Program-made: the position numbers and the translations under genes
Notes under the pieces: generated by a model
What the model saw: only the letters and a program-made list of their open reading frames with translations
What the model was told of the DNA's origin: nothing
Database searches by the model: none
Shown: piece by piece, positions 19,473-28,249 of the stretch
How the letters are laid out: every line of letters starts with the position of its first letter
Numbering within the stretch: position 1 is the first letter of the stretch
NCBI GenBank assembly: GCA_964624795.1
Contig: CAZUZS010000011.1
Span: 19,995-83,994, forward strand
Length of the DNA: 64,000 bases
DNA from: CAZUZS01 sp964624795
Lineage (GTDB): Bacteria > Calditrichota > Calditrichia > RBG-13-44-9
Reading direction: 5' to 3'

Positions 19473-19979
19473 TTAGATTTTCTGGTCTTCCCATAAGCTA
19501 ATATAATATTTTTTCTTACGAAGGATAAACTGAAAAAGCACTTCCCCGTTGAGGGGAGGAATGGAGATGCCGCCATCCAAAGTTAATGTAAAAGTAACTC
19601 TGTATTCCGGATTTGTTACGGAAGAATCCATTGGCAAAATTGTGTTGAATACAACATCCAGTGTATTGAAGAAGCGAAACATCCGCGCCGTTGTTCGCAA
19701 TTCGGTATCCCGCCCCCATTCAATGGGCTTGGGAGGATATTCGTTGTAATCAGTGCTGCGAAAAATAAAAGTGCTGTCCAGAATGTCGCTATAAACCAGC
19801 GAGTCCTTGAATGTGTAAGCATAACGGAAATTGGCAAGCACTTCCTGCGGTGTTTTCTGTTCAGTTATTAAATTCGAGTGCGGTGTGTCCTCGGGAGCCA
19901 GGGCAGGGGCAAAAGGGTTGTCACAGTACAGGAATAATGGAATTGCAAGAAAAAACAGGAGAATTACTACTCGCTGCAT
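19473..19979 (-). CDS. lipoprotein, related to the upstream lipoprotein gene
   Basis: 168 residues. The N-terminus is a lipoprotein signal (hydrophobic stretch then LFLYC, with Cys19 as lipidation site) followed by DNPFAP. The mature part is an alpha+beta domain of about 130 residues with FRYAYTFKDSLVYSDILDSTFIF near its start and a closing YYISLWEDQKI, suggesting an NTF2/SnoaL-like cone fold. No function is recognised. It resembles 19984-20559 in the Cys-x-NPFA start, the YxYAFxxKxS region and the final WEDxxI, so the two are likely an old tandem duplication. Four bases separate it from the upstream gene; no clear ribosome binding site, so coupling is likely. It precedes the PdxJ-like gene by 15 bp. 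Confidence 0.75.
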   Translation of the reverse strand: MQRVVILLFFLAIPLFLYCDNPFAPALAPEDTPHSNLITEQKTPQEVLANFRYAYTFKDSLVYSDILDSTFIFRSTDYNEYPPKPIEWGRDTELRTTARMFRFFNTLDVVFNTILPMDSSVTNPEYRVTFTLTLDGGISIPPLNGEVLFQFILRKKKYYISLWEDQKI

Positions 19980-19983
19980 ATTT

Positions 19984-20559
19984 TTAACGGTAATTGGCTT
20001 TTAGGGTGGACCATGTGCTGTCTGCATCGTCAGAAGTAATCTGCAGATCTTCCCAGTAATAAATATACCAGAGAGACTGCTGGGACCGGAAAAGCTTAAG
20101 AATGCTCTGGCCGCGAAAGTACTCTTTTCTTAATTTAAAGTTGATTTCTATCTCGTACTCGAAGCGGGTTTGCATGGTATCCTGCGACGATCCAATAGGA
20201 GTTGCCGGTTGAATCTTATCTTTGTCGATAATCAATTTTAAATTAACAACATCATTATTATTGATCAGGCTGTTAAAATAGTTATATTCATCATCCCGTG
20301 TCCAGCCGGTAAGGCGGTAGGACTCATTTTGCTGGGGAACGTATTTGAAAGAAGGGTCTGCCAAACAATCCATGTAGTAATTGGAATTTTTTTCGCTGAA
20401 AGCGTATTGCATTTTCCAGATGACCGAATCGGGATAATTTTGCAGACTGTTTACCGGCTGCGGATTGGTATTTTGAGCAGGCTTGTCAGGATTGCGGGTA
20501 GCGAATGGATTTGTACAACATAAGAAAAACAGTAAAAATATGATCGATAACCTTTTCAT
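19984..20559 (-). CDS. lipoprotein, first gene of a leftward unit
   Basis: 191 residues with a short lipoprotein signal (MKRLSIIFLLFFLC, Cys14 or Cys15) followed by TNPFATR. After a Pro/Asn-rich linker comes a domain like that of the next gene: VIWKMQYAFSEKNSNYYMDCLADPSFKY then a beta sheet ending YIYYWEDLQI. The fold looks NTF2-like; the function is unknown. It is divergent from ligA (85 bp between starts), so a shared promoter region lies at 20560-20644. No obvious ribosome binding site precedes the ATG. Both lipoproteins may sit at the outer or inner membrane; the residue after Cys is Asp in one (an inner-membrane retention signal in E. coli, not established here) and Thr or Cys in the other. 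Confidence 0.75.
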   Translation of the reverse strand: MKRLSIIFLLFFLCCTNPFATRNPDKPAQNTNPQPVNSLQNYPDSVIWKMQYAFSEKNSNYYMDCLADPSFKYVPQQNESYRLTGWTRDDEYNYFNSLINNNDVVNLKLIIDKDKIQPATPIGSSQDTMQTRFEYEIEINFKLRKEYFRGQSILKLFRSQQSLWYIYYWEDLQITSDDADSTWSTLKANYR

Positions 20560-20644
20560 TCTGATTGAATTTAAGGAACAAATTTATGATTATCAAAATG
20601 AAATTGTTTGAAAAGACGATGGCAGCAAGCGGAGGAGAAGTCAC

Positions 20645-22669
20645 ATGAGTGAAGATCTGCAAAAAATAAAAGATGAAATCGAGGAGCTGCGAAACAAAAT
20701 CAACCGCCACGATTATCTTTACTATGTGCTTGCACAGCCGGAAATCGAAGATTACGAATACGACCGGTTGATGAAACGCCTGGAAGAGCTGGAAAGCCAG
20801 CACGAGAATCTTATCACGCCCGATTCCCCCACCCAGCGGGTCAGCGGACAGCCTACCAAAGAATTCCCGGTGGTGCGCCATCGGAAACCGATGATGAGCC
20901 TCTCCAACACCTACAATGAAGAGGAAATCCGGGACTTTGACCGGCGGGTACGCGGATTGCTCGATCCCGGCGAATCATACCAATACACCTGTGAATTGAA
21001 AATCGATGGCGTTGCAATGAGCCTGCTTTACCAGGATGGTCTTCTGGTTCGCGCCGCAACCCGCGGCGATGGCGAGCAGGGTGACGAAGTAACCAACAAC
21101 GTCAGGACAATCCGGAGTATTCCGATGCGCCTGCAAACAGACAATCCGGATTTGCGAAGTATCGAAGTCCGCGGTGAAATCTACTATTACCGGGACGATT
21201 TGATTACATTGAACAAGGAACGTGAAGAAAAAGGAGAACTTCTTTTTGCCAATCCGCGCAATGCGGCCGCCGGATCCTTGAAATTGCAGGATTCCCGCAT
21301 CGTGGCGCAGAGGCCGCTCAAAATGTTTTGCTATTGGATCGACACGCTGGAGCCGAGCGGCAGTATTAAAACGCAATATGACGGAATTAAACAACTGGAG
21401 GAGCTGCGCTTTCCTGTGAATCGCCACTACCGCCTGTGCAACAATATTGACGAAGTGATTGCCTACTGGAAGGAATGGGAACAGAAACGGGACACGCTTC
21501 CACACGACATTGACGGCGTAGTCGCCAAAGTGAACAGCCTTGAACAACAAAATCGGCTGGGAAGCACCGCTAAAAGTCCCCGCTGGGCGATTGCTTTCAA
21601 ATTCAAAGCGGAGCAGGCCGAGACGATTTTGAATGACATCATCTGGCAGGTGGGACGCACCGGGGTGGTCACGCCGGTGGCGGTGCTGGAACCAGTCAAG
21701 CTGGCCGGCTCCACCATCAGCCGCGCTACCCTGCACAACGTGGACGAGCTGGAGCGGCTGGATGTGCGGTTGGGCGATCATGTGATTCTGGAAAAAGGGG
21801 GTGACGTGATCCCCAAAGTGGTGCGGGTGCTAAAAGAAAAGCGCCCGCCCGATTCGCAACTTTACCAGCCGCCAACCGAATGCCCGGTATGTCATTCCCG
21901 CCTGGTCAGGAATCCGGACGAGGTGGCACTGCGCTGCGAAAATGTACGATGCCCGGAGCAGGTTGCCAGGCGCATCGAGCATTTCGCTTCCCGCCGGGCG
22001 ATGGACATCGAGGGGCTGGGCGAGAAAGTCGTGGTGCTGCTACTGGAGAACAAGCTCATTTCGGATTTCGGCGATCTCTACCGCCTGCAAAAGGAGAACA
22101 TCGCGGAACTGGAAAGAATGGGCGAAAAAAGCGCCGAGAACCTGTTGGAAGGAATCGAAAAAAGCAAGCAGCAGCCGCTCTCCCGTGTCATTTTCTCCTT
22201 GGGCATTCCGTTTGTGGGGGAAGGCGCAGCAAGGCTCCTGGCGAAACACTTTCACTCCCTGGATGGACTAATGGAAGCTGGTGAGGAGGAGTTGGCGGAG
22301 ATCGATGGAGTTGGAGAAAAGACCGCGCACAGTATCCGGGAATTTTTCAAAAATGAGGAAAACCAGGAAGTTATTTCCGAGCTGCGCGCCGCCGGCGTGC
22401 GTTTCTCTGAGGATGTAGCTGCCGCAAAAGACCTCGATGAAAAATTCGATGGTAAATCTTTTGTACTCACCGGCGCACTTCAAAATTTCTCCCGGGACGA
22501 AGCGGGAGAAATCATCCGGCGAAGAGGCGGCAAGGTAAGCAGCAGCGTAAGCGCCAAAACTGATTATGTGATAGTAGGCGCTGATCCGGGCTCAAAATAT
22601 GAAAAGGCGCAAAAGCTAGGCGTTCGGATTCTGACGGAAGAAGAGTTCATGCAATTGCTGGGGAAATAG
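20645..22669 (+). CDS. ligA: NAD-dependent DNA ligase
   Basis: 674 residues, typical of LigA (E. coli 671). Domains in order: Ia helical NAD-binding domain with HDYLYYVLAQPEIEDYEYD; adenylation domain with the AMP-accepting Lys119 in CELKIDG; OB fold; four-cysteine zinc finger (CPVC then CENVRC near residues 415-435); helix-hairpin-helix repeats; and a C-terminal BRCT domain. It seals nicks in DNA during replication and repair. Start ATG at 20645 with GGAGGAG eight bases upstream. nth follows directly and both handle DNA repair, so they probably share a transcript. Confidence 0.98.
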   Translation: MSEDLQKIKDEIEELRNKINRHDYLYYVLAQPEIEDYEYDRLMKRLEELESQHENLITPDSPTQRVSGQPTKEFPVVRHRKPMMSLSNTYNEEEIRDFDRRVRGLLDPGESYQYTCELKIDGVAMSLLYQDGLLVRAATRGDGEQGDEVTNNVRTIRSIPMRLQTDNPDLRSIEVRGEIYYYRDDLITLNKEREEKGELLFANPRNAAAGSLKLQDSRIVAQRPLKMFCYWIDTLEPSGSIKTQYDGIKQLEELRFPVNRHYRLCNNIDEVIAYWKEWEQKRDTLPHDIDGVVAKVNSLEQQNRLGSTAKSPRWAIAFKFKAEQAETILNDIIWQVGRTGVVTPVAVLEPVKLAGSTISRATLHNVDELERLDVRLGDHVILEKGGDVIPKVVRVLKEKRPPDSQLYQPPTECPVCHSRLVRNPDEVALRCENVRCPEQVARRIEHFASRRAMDIEGLGEKVVVLLLENKLISDFGDLYRLQKENIAELERMGEKSAENLLEGIEKSKQQPLSRVIFSLGIPFVGEGAARLLAKHFHSLDGLMEAGEEELAEIDGVGEKTAHSIREFFKNEENQEVISELRAAGVRFSEDVAAAKDLDEKFDGKSFVLTGALQNFSRDEAGEIIRRRGGKVSSSVSAKTDYVIVGADPGSKYEKAQKLGVRILTEEEFMQLLGK

Positions 22670-22754
22670 AAATGTGGTAGATCCTTTCGGAAATTGCACT
22701 ACGCAACGAAAGGCAAGTGTCCTGTTCCCGGAAACAGATCAAAGGATTTTTTCC

Positions 22755-23393
22755 ATGCTGAACGAAACAGAAATTAAGGAAGTTCTCAGAATTTTAAAGA
22801 AGGAGTACGGCAATACCGGAACCGCTCTGAAATTCAGAGATCCGTTTCAACTGCTCGTTTCGACCATGCTGGCGGCGCAAAGCACCGACAAACAGGTGAA
22901 TAAAATTACCGGCAGCCTCTACCGGGAATACCCGGACGTACACACATTTCTCCAATTGACCGCCGAGGAACTTGAGGAAAAAATCAAGTCCATCGGACTT
23001 TATCGAAACAAGGCCCGCAACATTCTGGCGGTGTGTCACATGCTGGTTGAGAAATACGATGGCAAGGTGCCGGATTCGCGCGAAGACCTGGTGAAACTGC
23101 CTGGCGTCGGGCGCAAAACCGCCAACGTGGTATTGAGCGTGGGATTTCAGCAGGATGCCATTGCGGTGGACACCCACGTGTTCCGCGTTTCCAATCGCCT
23201 CGGGCTGGCGACCGCCCCAAACGTGGAGAAAACAGAACAACAGCTCATGCAGAATATCCCGCAGAATGAATGGTCCATGGCGCACCACTGGCTTATCTGG
23301 CACGGCCGCTTGGTCTGCAACGCGCAGCGTCCCAAATGCGAGATGTGTCCGCTGGCGGATTATTGTGAATATTACAGAGAAAGTGTGAAATAG
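22755..23393 (+). CDS. nth: endonuclease III (DNA glycosylase/AP lyase)
   Basis: 212 residues, matching E. coli Nth (211). The helix-hairpin-helix reads LPGVGRKTANVVL with the catalytic lysine, and the catalytic aspartate is in AVDTHVFR. The C-terminal 4Fe-4S ligands follow the family spacing C-x6-C-x2-C-x5-C (CNAQRPKCEMCPLADYC). It removes oxidised pyrimidines and cuts abasic sites. The start is set at 22755 (MLNETEIKE) by AAAGGA upstream and by family length; an in-frame extension to 22674 would add 27 residues with no counterpart. It lies 85 bp after ligA and is convergent with the LTA-synthase-like gene 16 bp away. Confidence 0.97.
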   Translation: MLNETEIKEVLRILKKEYGNTGTALKFRDPFQLLVSTMLAAQSTDKQVNKITGSLYREYPDVHTFLQLTAEELEEKIKSIGLYRNKARNILAVCHMLVEKYDGKVPDSREDLVKLPGVGRKTANVVLSVGFQQDAIAVDTHVFRVSNRLGLATAPNVEKTEQQLMQNIPQNEWSMAHHWLIWHGRLVCNAQRPKCEMCPLADYCEYYRESVK

Positions 23394-23409
23394 GGGCGAT
23401 TTCGGAGCC

Positions 23410-25386
23410 TCAACGATCTTCACTTTCCCATTTATTTGGCGCAACCTTCCGGTTCAAAATCATATCATTTGCAACGAAATAGAGTGAGCGGGCTTTGTTC
23501 TGCAGATCGTGCAGAACCTCCGGTTTTTCGGAGGCGTAATCGTGAGCAGGATCTGCTGACCGGTAGCGATAGAGAGAGGCAACGCTGCCGATGCGGTCGA
23601 TAAGATACCACTCATTCCATATAAAGCCCAGCATCTTGCCTTCTTCCATTAGCGCAAATCCTGTGTATTCGTTGGGCATGTGTAAAACATCCCGTCCAAA
23701 ATTGGTTGTGCGGTAGGGAATCTTGAGCATTCCCAGCAGCATCTGGGTCAGGTCGATATGCCCGGTGATGTTCTGCACTTCCTGCGGCTTGATGAAATCC
23801 GGGTTGTAGATGAGACATGGGATGTGGGTGGACTGCAGGCTGAAATCGTAAATTGGCGTCTCCGCTTTGCCGTGGTCGCCAGTAATGACAAAAATGGTGT
23901 TTTTGAAGTAATCCTCCTTTTCCGCCAATTCAAAAAAGTGCTGCAACGCCCAGTCGGTGTAATCGAAGGTGGAGACAAACTGTTTGCCCGGCACCTGCGG
24001 GATGATCCACGGCCCGTGATTGTTGGTGGAGAGAATCACACCGATGAACGGCTGTTTCGCGGAGCGGAATTCCTGGTTCATTTTCTCGAAAAGCTTGTGG
24101 TCCGGAACACCCAGGCTGCTCAATACCTCGCTTTGCGGGAAATCGAACTGCGAGATCACATGCTCGATGCCGTTTCCGCGCAGGAATCCCGCCATATTAT
24201 CGAAGTTGGGATCGTGCGAAACACCGAAATAGCTTTCGTATCCGTGTCGATGCAGGACGTCCAGAATCCCCGAAAACACCTGCTGTCCCTCATTTCGCTT
24301 TAAAATAGATTTGCCGTAAACATTGGGCATCCCGAACAGGCTGGTAAAAAGGCCGATGTAAGTATGAAACCCGTTGGAATAAAAATGCGGAAAGTAGATG
24401 CCGTCGTGCTTGATCCGGTTAAAGAAGAGCGGGATGCCCTGCTTTTCGAACTGTTTGATGCCGTAATCGGAGAAACTTTCCAGCAGAAAAATTACCACGT
24501 TTCGCCGGGTGGGCGGTGCGCTGAAATTATACTCCCGCACCGGAAATCGCACAAATTTTCCGGTGGAATCACTGACCAGCTTTTGCACGGTGCGATAGGC
24601 CTCTGCTTTATTCTGAATTCCGAGAATTTGCTGCAGATTGGCTTCTTTTTTCTTTTCGTAAAGTATATCATTGGCCAGGGTAAAGATGCCGTTCAGTGCC
24701 AGTTGGTTGGCGGCGTTGTAATTGCTGAAGTAGGCGTGTCCCCAGCGCAGCGGCGTCTTCGGACTTATCGTTCCGCGGATGCCAATAAAAATGAATGGGG
24801 CGACAATCAGAAAGCTCACCAGCTTGAGGATGAGCCCCTGCACCGGCTTCCGGAAATACAGCTTTTTCTGGAGCCGTCTGAAGAACCAGCCCAGTGCGAC
24901 AACCAGCAACAGAATCATCAGCATGTACCACACCACCGGGTAAGTCTCCCACACCATTTTGATAACAAAGCCGGGATTCTCCTGCCAGTTTACGAAAAAC
25001 GCATTCAGACGAACATGAAAGTACTTGTAAAAAGGAAGTTCCGCGATGCAGAGAAATGTGTAGATGAAAGTAATGAAAACCAGGTAGGCAGTGTTGAAAA
25101 CAATGAGCCAGCGCTGCCGGTTAACGAGAAAGAAAAGGTAATTCAATACAAATAGCGGCGCGATCGCGTACAGCGATACAGCCATATCAAAACGGGCACC
25201 AACCAGGAACGACCGCAGCAGAACGAAGAACGGGACACTGCCAAACTGCCCGTAATTGGCCAATAGCAGGATGAGGCGGAAGAGGGCAAACAGCCCCATG
25301 AAAAGCAACACTATCTCGAAGAAGAAGATCAGAACCGGGTTGAGAAGAAGAAAGAACTTATTTGTTTTTGCACCTTTTTCTACCAT
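23410..25386 (-). CDS. LTA synthase-like phosphoglycerol/phosphoethanolamine transferase
   Basis: About 658 residues: five membrane helices (to about residue 210), then an extracytoplasmic alkaline-phosphatase-fold domain. Motifs of the LtaS/OpgB/EptA sulfatase-like superfamily are present: VVIFLLESFSDYG (metal-binding Glu), NGFHTYIGLFTS (candidate nucleophile Thr), and VITGDHGKAE (metal-binding Asp-His). Such enzymes move phosphoglycerol or phosphoethanolamine from a phospholipid to a glycan or lipid. In a diderm, a periplasmic glucan or a lipid head group is a more likely target than lipoteichoic acid, but this is inference. The start at ATG 25386 (MVEKGAKTNK) is preferred; an upstream TTG at 25443 adds a non-conserved leader. 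Convergent with nth. Confidence 0.88.
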   Translation of the reverse strand: MVEKGAKTNKFFLLLNPVLIFFFEIVLLFMGLFALFRLILLLANYGQFGSVPFFVLLRSFLVGARFDMAVSLYAIAPLFVLNYLFFLVNRQRWLIVFNTAYLVFITFIYTFLCIAELPFYKYFHVRLNAFFVNWQENPGFVIKMVWETYPVVWYMLMILLLVVALGWFFRRLQKKLYFRKPVQGLILKLVSFLIVAPFIFIGIRGTISPKTPLRWGHAYFSNYNAANQLALNGIFTLANDILYEKKKEANLQQILGIQNKAEAYRTVQKLVSDSTGKFVRFPVREYNFSAPPTRRNVVIFLLESFSDYGIKQFEKQGIPLFFNRIKHDGIYFPHFYSNGFHTYIGLFTSLFGMPNVYGKSILKRNEGQQVFSGILDVLHRHGYESYFGVSHDPNFDNMAGFLRGNGIEHVISQFDFPQSEVLSSLGVPDHKLFEKMNQEFRSAKQPFIGVILSTNNHGPWIIPQVPGKQFVSTFDYTDWALQHFFELAEKEDYFKNTIFVITGDHGKAETPIYDFSLQSTHIPCLIYNPDFIKPQEVQNITGHIDLTQMLLGMLKIPYRTTNFGRDVLHMPNEYTGFALMEEGKMLGFIWNEWYLIDRIGSVASLYRYRSADPAHDYASEKPEVLHDLQNKARSLYFVANDMILNRKVAPNKWESEDR

Positions 25387-25512
25387 TGATTCACCGCAAA
25401 CGGGACGATACCCATAATTCGTTAACGCACCGATAAAGCGCAAAATTTAGGGAAGAAACCTCCGGAGCACACGCTTAATTTTTATTACCGGAAAATTTTT
25501 CAGCCCAGGGTA

Positions 25513-25541
25513 TTGACAAAAATTGATGGATTGTCTAAATT
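25513..25541 (+). promoter_or_regulatory. sigma-70-type promoter candidate
   Basis: TTGACA at 25513-25518 and TAAATT at 25536-25541 are separated by 17 bases, a near-ideal housekeeping arrangement. It lies 65-93 bp before the start of the helix-hairpin-helix gene. A similar GTCTAAATT box occurs before the M16 gene at 41417-41422. Confidence 0.55.
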
Positions 25542-25605
25542 GTTAAGCAACTGCTTCGAACTATTTTATAATTATTTTTTGACTCAGATGATCGTTTCGG
25601 CTCAA

Positions 25606-27534
25606 ATGGGACTCAAACAATTTTCTTTGCTTTTTTTCCTTTTTATTTTGGGATTGTCGCAACTGACGGCTCTTCGGCTGGTTTCCGCACAGGAACCGCA
25701 ATACCTGGAAGATATCCTGGAACAGGCAGAGGACGAGGAAGCTGGCAATGCCGATTGGCTGGAATACTTGTGGGAACTTCGGGAGAATCCCCTCGACTTG
25801 AATACGGCATCCATCTACGAACTGAACAGAATTCCATTTCTATCGACGCGGCTGACCGGAAATATCATCAAGCACCGGAGAACAGTCAGCGGATTTAAAA
25901 ACCTTGATGAATTGAAAAACATTGACGGCTTTGATGAAGAATTGCTGGAAGCACTGCGACCATTTGTCACTGTCAAAAAGCCTGCCATCCCAACCAAGAT
26001 CGTCTACCGCTTTAAATCGCGTGTGGAATCTCCATCCCGGAGGGGCTTCCGGGAAAATATTTATCAGGATCCGCTGTTTCTTCAGCACCGCGTTTTGTTC
26101 TCCACCGGTAGCGGTTTTTCAGGCGGCATCTTGTGGGAAAAAGACGCCGGCGAAGAGAATTATTTTGATTTCGGAAGCTACCACATTCGTTACCGCAAAG
26201 CAGGCAAACCATACTCCATTCTGGTAGGAGATTACCAGGTTCGCATCGGCTGCGGGCTTGCCAGTTGGTCGGCTTACGGGATGCCGCTCTCGGCCGCCGC
26301 TATTCCGGTGCGGGCGGAAACCGAATCGGCCTTCACCGGAAATCGTTCGTCCAATGAAATTGGATATTTGCGGGGCATTGCGCTGCAAACACAGATCAGG
26401 CGAAGTGCGCAACTTCAGTTTTTTTATTCCAAGCGGAATCTTGATGCTAATTTTTCGGACGATGGCCGGTCGGTTACCAGCCTGTATGCATCCGGACTGC
26501 ACCGCACGGAAACCGAAAAATCGAAGATCGGAGTGCTTCAGGAGAATCTTTGGGGCATTTCGGCGCAAAAGGAATTCAGCGCGCTGCGATTTCAACTATC
26601 CACGATCCTTACGCGGCTAACCCATCCATACCAGGATTATGGCACATCTTACCATCATCTGAGTCTTTCCTACAACTGGTCAAACGGGGCAGTCCGCCCC
26701 GGCGGAGAGTTAGCGCTTTTCCAGGGAAAATTTCCGGCGATCCAGCAATATCTCTATTTCAATGAAGGCAAAATGAAATATGAAATGGCCGCTTACTACT
26801 ACCACCCGGAATACCTTGCGCTGCGCGGCAGAGCCTTCGGATCGCTGGGGGCCATGCCCATGAACAAAGCCGGGGCTGCCATTTTCCTCGCCTATCGCAT
26901 TTCCGCAGGGACCCAAATTGGTGGCTACATGCACTACTCGCGGAAGCTGCTCGATTACGAAGCGAATCCGTTTTTAGATCGAAATTATAATCTGGAAATA
27001 CGGCAGCGCTTCGGATCTTTATGGTTCAAAATTCAATATTGGCAGAAATATCGCGAAAATGATGTGGAAGATGCATACGAATTGAACAAGAGACTGCGCG
27101 GGGCCCGCCTGGGAATCGGCCTAAAACTGGACAAGAATTTGAATTTTCAGAATCGCGTGGAAATCCGCTGGGCAGATCCGATGACTGCGAACAGCCGCTA
27201 TTACGGAACCAGTCTGTTCCACCATGTGAATTGGCAGGCGACCCGGAGAGTGAAGATTGTTCTGCGCTGGACATCCTTTGACATCCCGGATTACGATCTC
27301 CGCATCTACGAGTTTGAACCCGACCTGCCGGGAAGCTTCCGGATCAGTATGCTCAACGACCGCGGTTACAAATGGCTCGCTCTGATACGCCTGAAACCGA
27401 ATGATCACATTCAATTTGATCTGAAATATCAACAGCGATATTATCCGGACCTCGCATCAATCGGCTCCGGATATGACGAAATCGATGCCAATCGGCTGCA
27501 CGACTTCCGGATTTCCGTTATATGGAAGTACTAG
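25606..27534 (+). CDS. helix-hairpin-helix domain protein with outer-membrane-barrel-like C-terminus
   Basis: About 642 residues from the chosen start. A signal peptide (MGLKQFSLLFFLFILGLSQL and on to Ala-Gln) is followed by an acidic segment and a pair of ComEA-like helix-hairpin-helix motifs (DLNTASIYELNRIPFLS and FKNLDELKNIDGFDEELLEAL). The following 500 residues are rich in alternating aromatic strands and end in KY, as in an outer-membrane beta barrel. The combination is seen in secreted Bacteroidota/Calditrichota proteins of unknown role; DNA binding at the surface is possible by analogy with ComEA but not shown. An ATG at 25588 is an alternative start; neither has a clear ribosome binding site. 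A promoter candidate lies at 25513-25541. Confidence 0.75.
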   Translation: MGLKQFSLLFFLFILGLSQLTALRLVSAQEPQYLEDILEQAEDEEAGNADWLEYLWELRENPLDLNTASIYELNRIPFLSTRLTGNIIKHRRTVSGFKNLDELKNIDGFDEELLEALRPFVTVKKPAIPTKIVYRFKSRVESPSRRGFRENIYQDPLFLQHRVLFSTGSGFSGGILWEKDAGEENYFDFGSYHIRYRKAGKPYSILVGDYQVRIGCGLASWSAYGMPLSAAAIPVRAETESAFTGNRSSNEIGYLRGIALQTQIRRSAQLQFFYSKRNLDANFSDDGRSVTSLYASGLHRTETEKSKIGVLQENLWGISAQKEFSALRFQLSTILTRLTHPYQDYGTSYHHLSLSYNWSNGAVRPGGELALFQGKFPAIQQYLYFNEGKMKYEMAAYYYHPEYLALRGRAFGSLGAMPMNKAGAAIFLAYRISAGTQIGGYMHYSRKLLDYEANPFLDRNYNLEIRQRFGSLWFKIQYWQKYRENDVEDAYELNKRLRGARLGIGLKLDKNLNFQNRVEIRWADPMTANSRYYGTSLFHHVNWQATRRVKIVLRWTSFDIPDYDLRIYEFEPDLPGSFRISMLNDRGYKWLALIRLKPNDHIQFDLKYQQRYYPDLASIGSGYDEIDANRLHDFRISVIWKY

Positions 27535-27577
27535 GCAAGAAAATCGGGATCAACCGATCAGGATTCAACCATTTATT

Positions 27578-27594
27578 CCCGGCAGCCTGCCGGG
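27578..27594. terminator. hairpin between convergent genes
   Basis: CCCGGCA at 27578-27584 pairs with TGCCGGG at 27588-27594 over a GCC loop, between the convergent helix-hairpin-helix and FmdB genes. Neither side has a proper U run, so its use as a terminator is only likely from position. Confidence 0.35.
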
Positions 27595-27608
27595 GACACC
27601 TATTAACC

Positions 27609-27818
27609 TCACGTAAAGCGACCGCCACCTCCGCCACATGAACTTCCGTAGCTGCTACCGCCACCGGAACTGCTGCCGGTAGTCGCGAACGCGGAAACGA
27701 GTTTCCTGGTATTTCCACTGCCGCACTTGGGGCAGTCCATTTCTTCGCTTCGCGAATAAGGTACTAACTCTTCAAATTTTTCGTCGCAATCCTGACAACG
27801 ATATTCAAATAGAGGCAT
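27609..27818 (-). CDS. FmdB-family zinc ribbon protein
   Basis: 69 residues. The N-terminal zinc ribbon reads MPLFEYRCQDCDEKFE and later CPKCGSGNT, two CxxC pairs that match the FmdB/CxxC_CxxC_SSSS family. The C-terminus is a Gly/Ser-rich tail, as usual for the family. Its precise role is unknown (first described as a putative regulator beside formamidase). ATG preceded by AAAAGGAG. Confidence 0.93.
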   Translation of the reverse strand: MPLFEYRCQDCDEKFEELVPYSRSEEMDCPKCGSGNTRKLVSAFATTGSSSGGGSSYGSSCGGGGGRFT

Positions 27819-28249
27819 TCTTACTACTCCTTTTAATCAGAAATATCAACCGCAATTCCATGTTATTCAGTGCTAAAGGATCCCCAGGGGGCACCCTCAA
27901 GAGAAAATCCATTTATACAAAAGAAAATACTACCACAAAAATCACAATAAAACAGATAAGACAAATCACCGCAATGCCGGACCGATCTTCTCCCAATAGA
28001 AATATTCGATTCCTCTTTTAAAATTATGATACAGGAAAAGAGAAATATTTCCTGCACAATTTTGCGTTAAACCGGCTTGATCCGACCTTGTGGCCGAAAT
28101 GGACTTCAAATCAGCACCTCAATTGCATTAAATGCAAGGAGGGATGAGAAGTGGAATTGCAGTTTCTGCAAATATCCACAAATCTTTTTGTGTTTGGATA
28201 ACTTCATGTGTAATTTACTCCGATTGTAAAAACTGCAATTGAGGGAATG
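27819..28249. other. intergenic region with paired palindromes, divergent leader of mazG and fmdB-like genes
   Basis: 431 bases. A leftward 64-codon open frame at 27863-28057 has no ribosome binding site or recognisable family and is not called. The main content is two TTGCA-N5-TGCAA palindromes at 28123-28171, upstream of mazG, and a loose GG-N10-GT element at 28195-28209 that could be a poor sigma-54 box. Confidence 0.6.
28123..28171. promoter_or_regulatory. two TTGCA-N5-TGCAA palindromes upstream of mazG
   Basis: The two sites are TTGCATTAAATGCAA (28123-28137, a perfect 15-base palindrome) and TTGCAGTTTCTGCAA (28157-28171). Their centres are 34 bp apart, about three helical turns. The same pattern recurs as a pair at 32420-32465, just after the response regulator gene. 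The likely reader is the sigma-54 regulator encoded at 31075-32415 (inference). Confidence 0.6.

Noticed and set aside
20975..21781. 268-residue minus-strand frame opposite ligA
   Set aside because: ligA is complete and well supported; the frame is its shadow.
27863..28057. 64-residue leftward frame in the intergenic region before mazG
   Set aside because: No ribosome binding site, odd composition and no family; probably chance.
28195..28209. Sigma-54 promoter before mazG
   Set aside because: Only GG-N10-GT is kept; the -12 GC is missing and the palindromes are closer than usual enhancers, so it is not listed as a feature.
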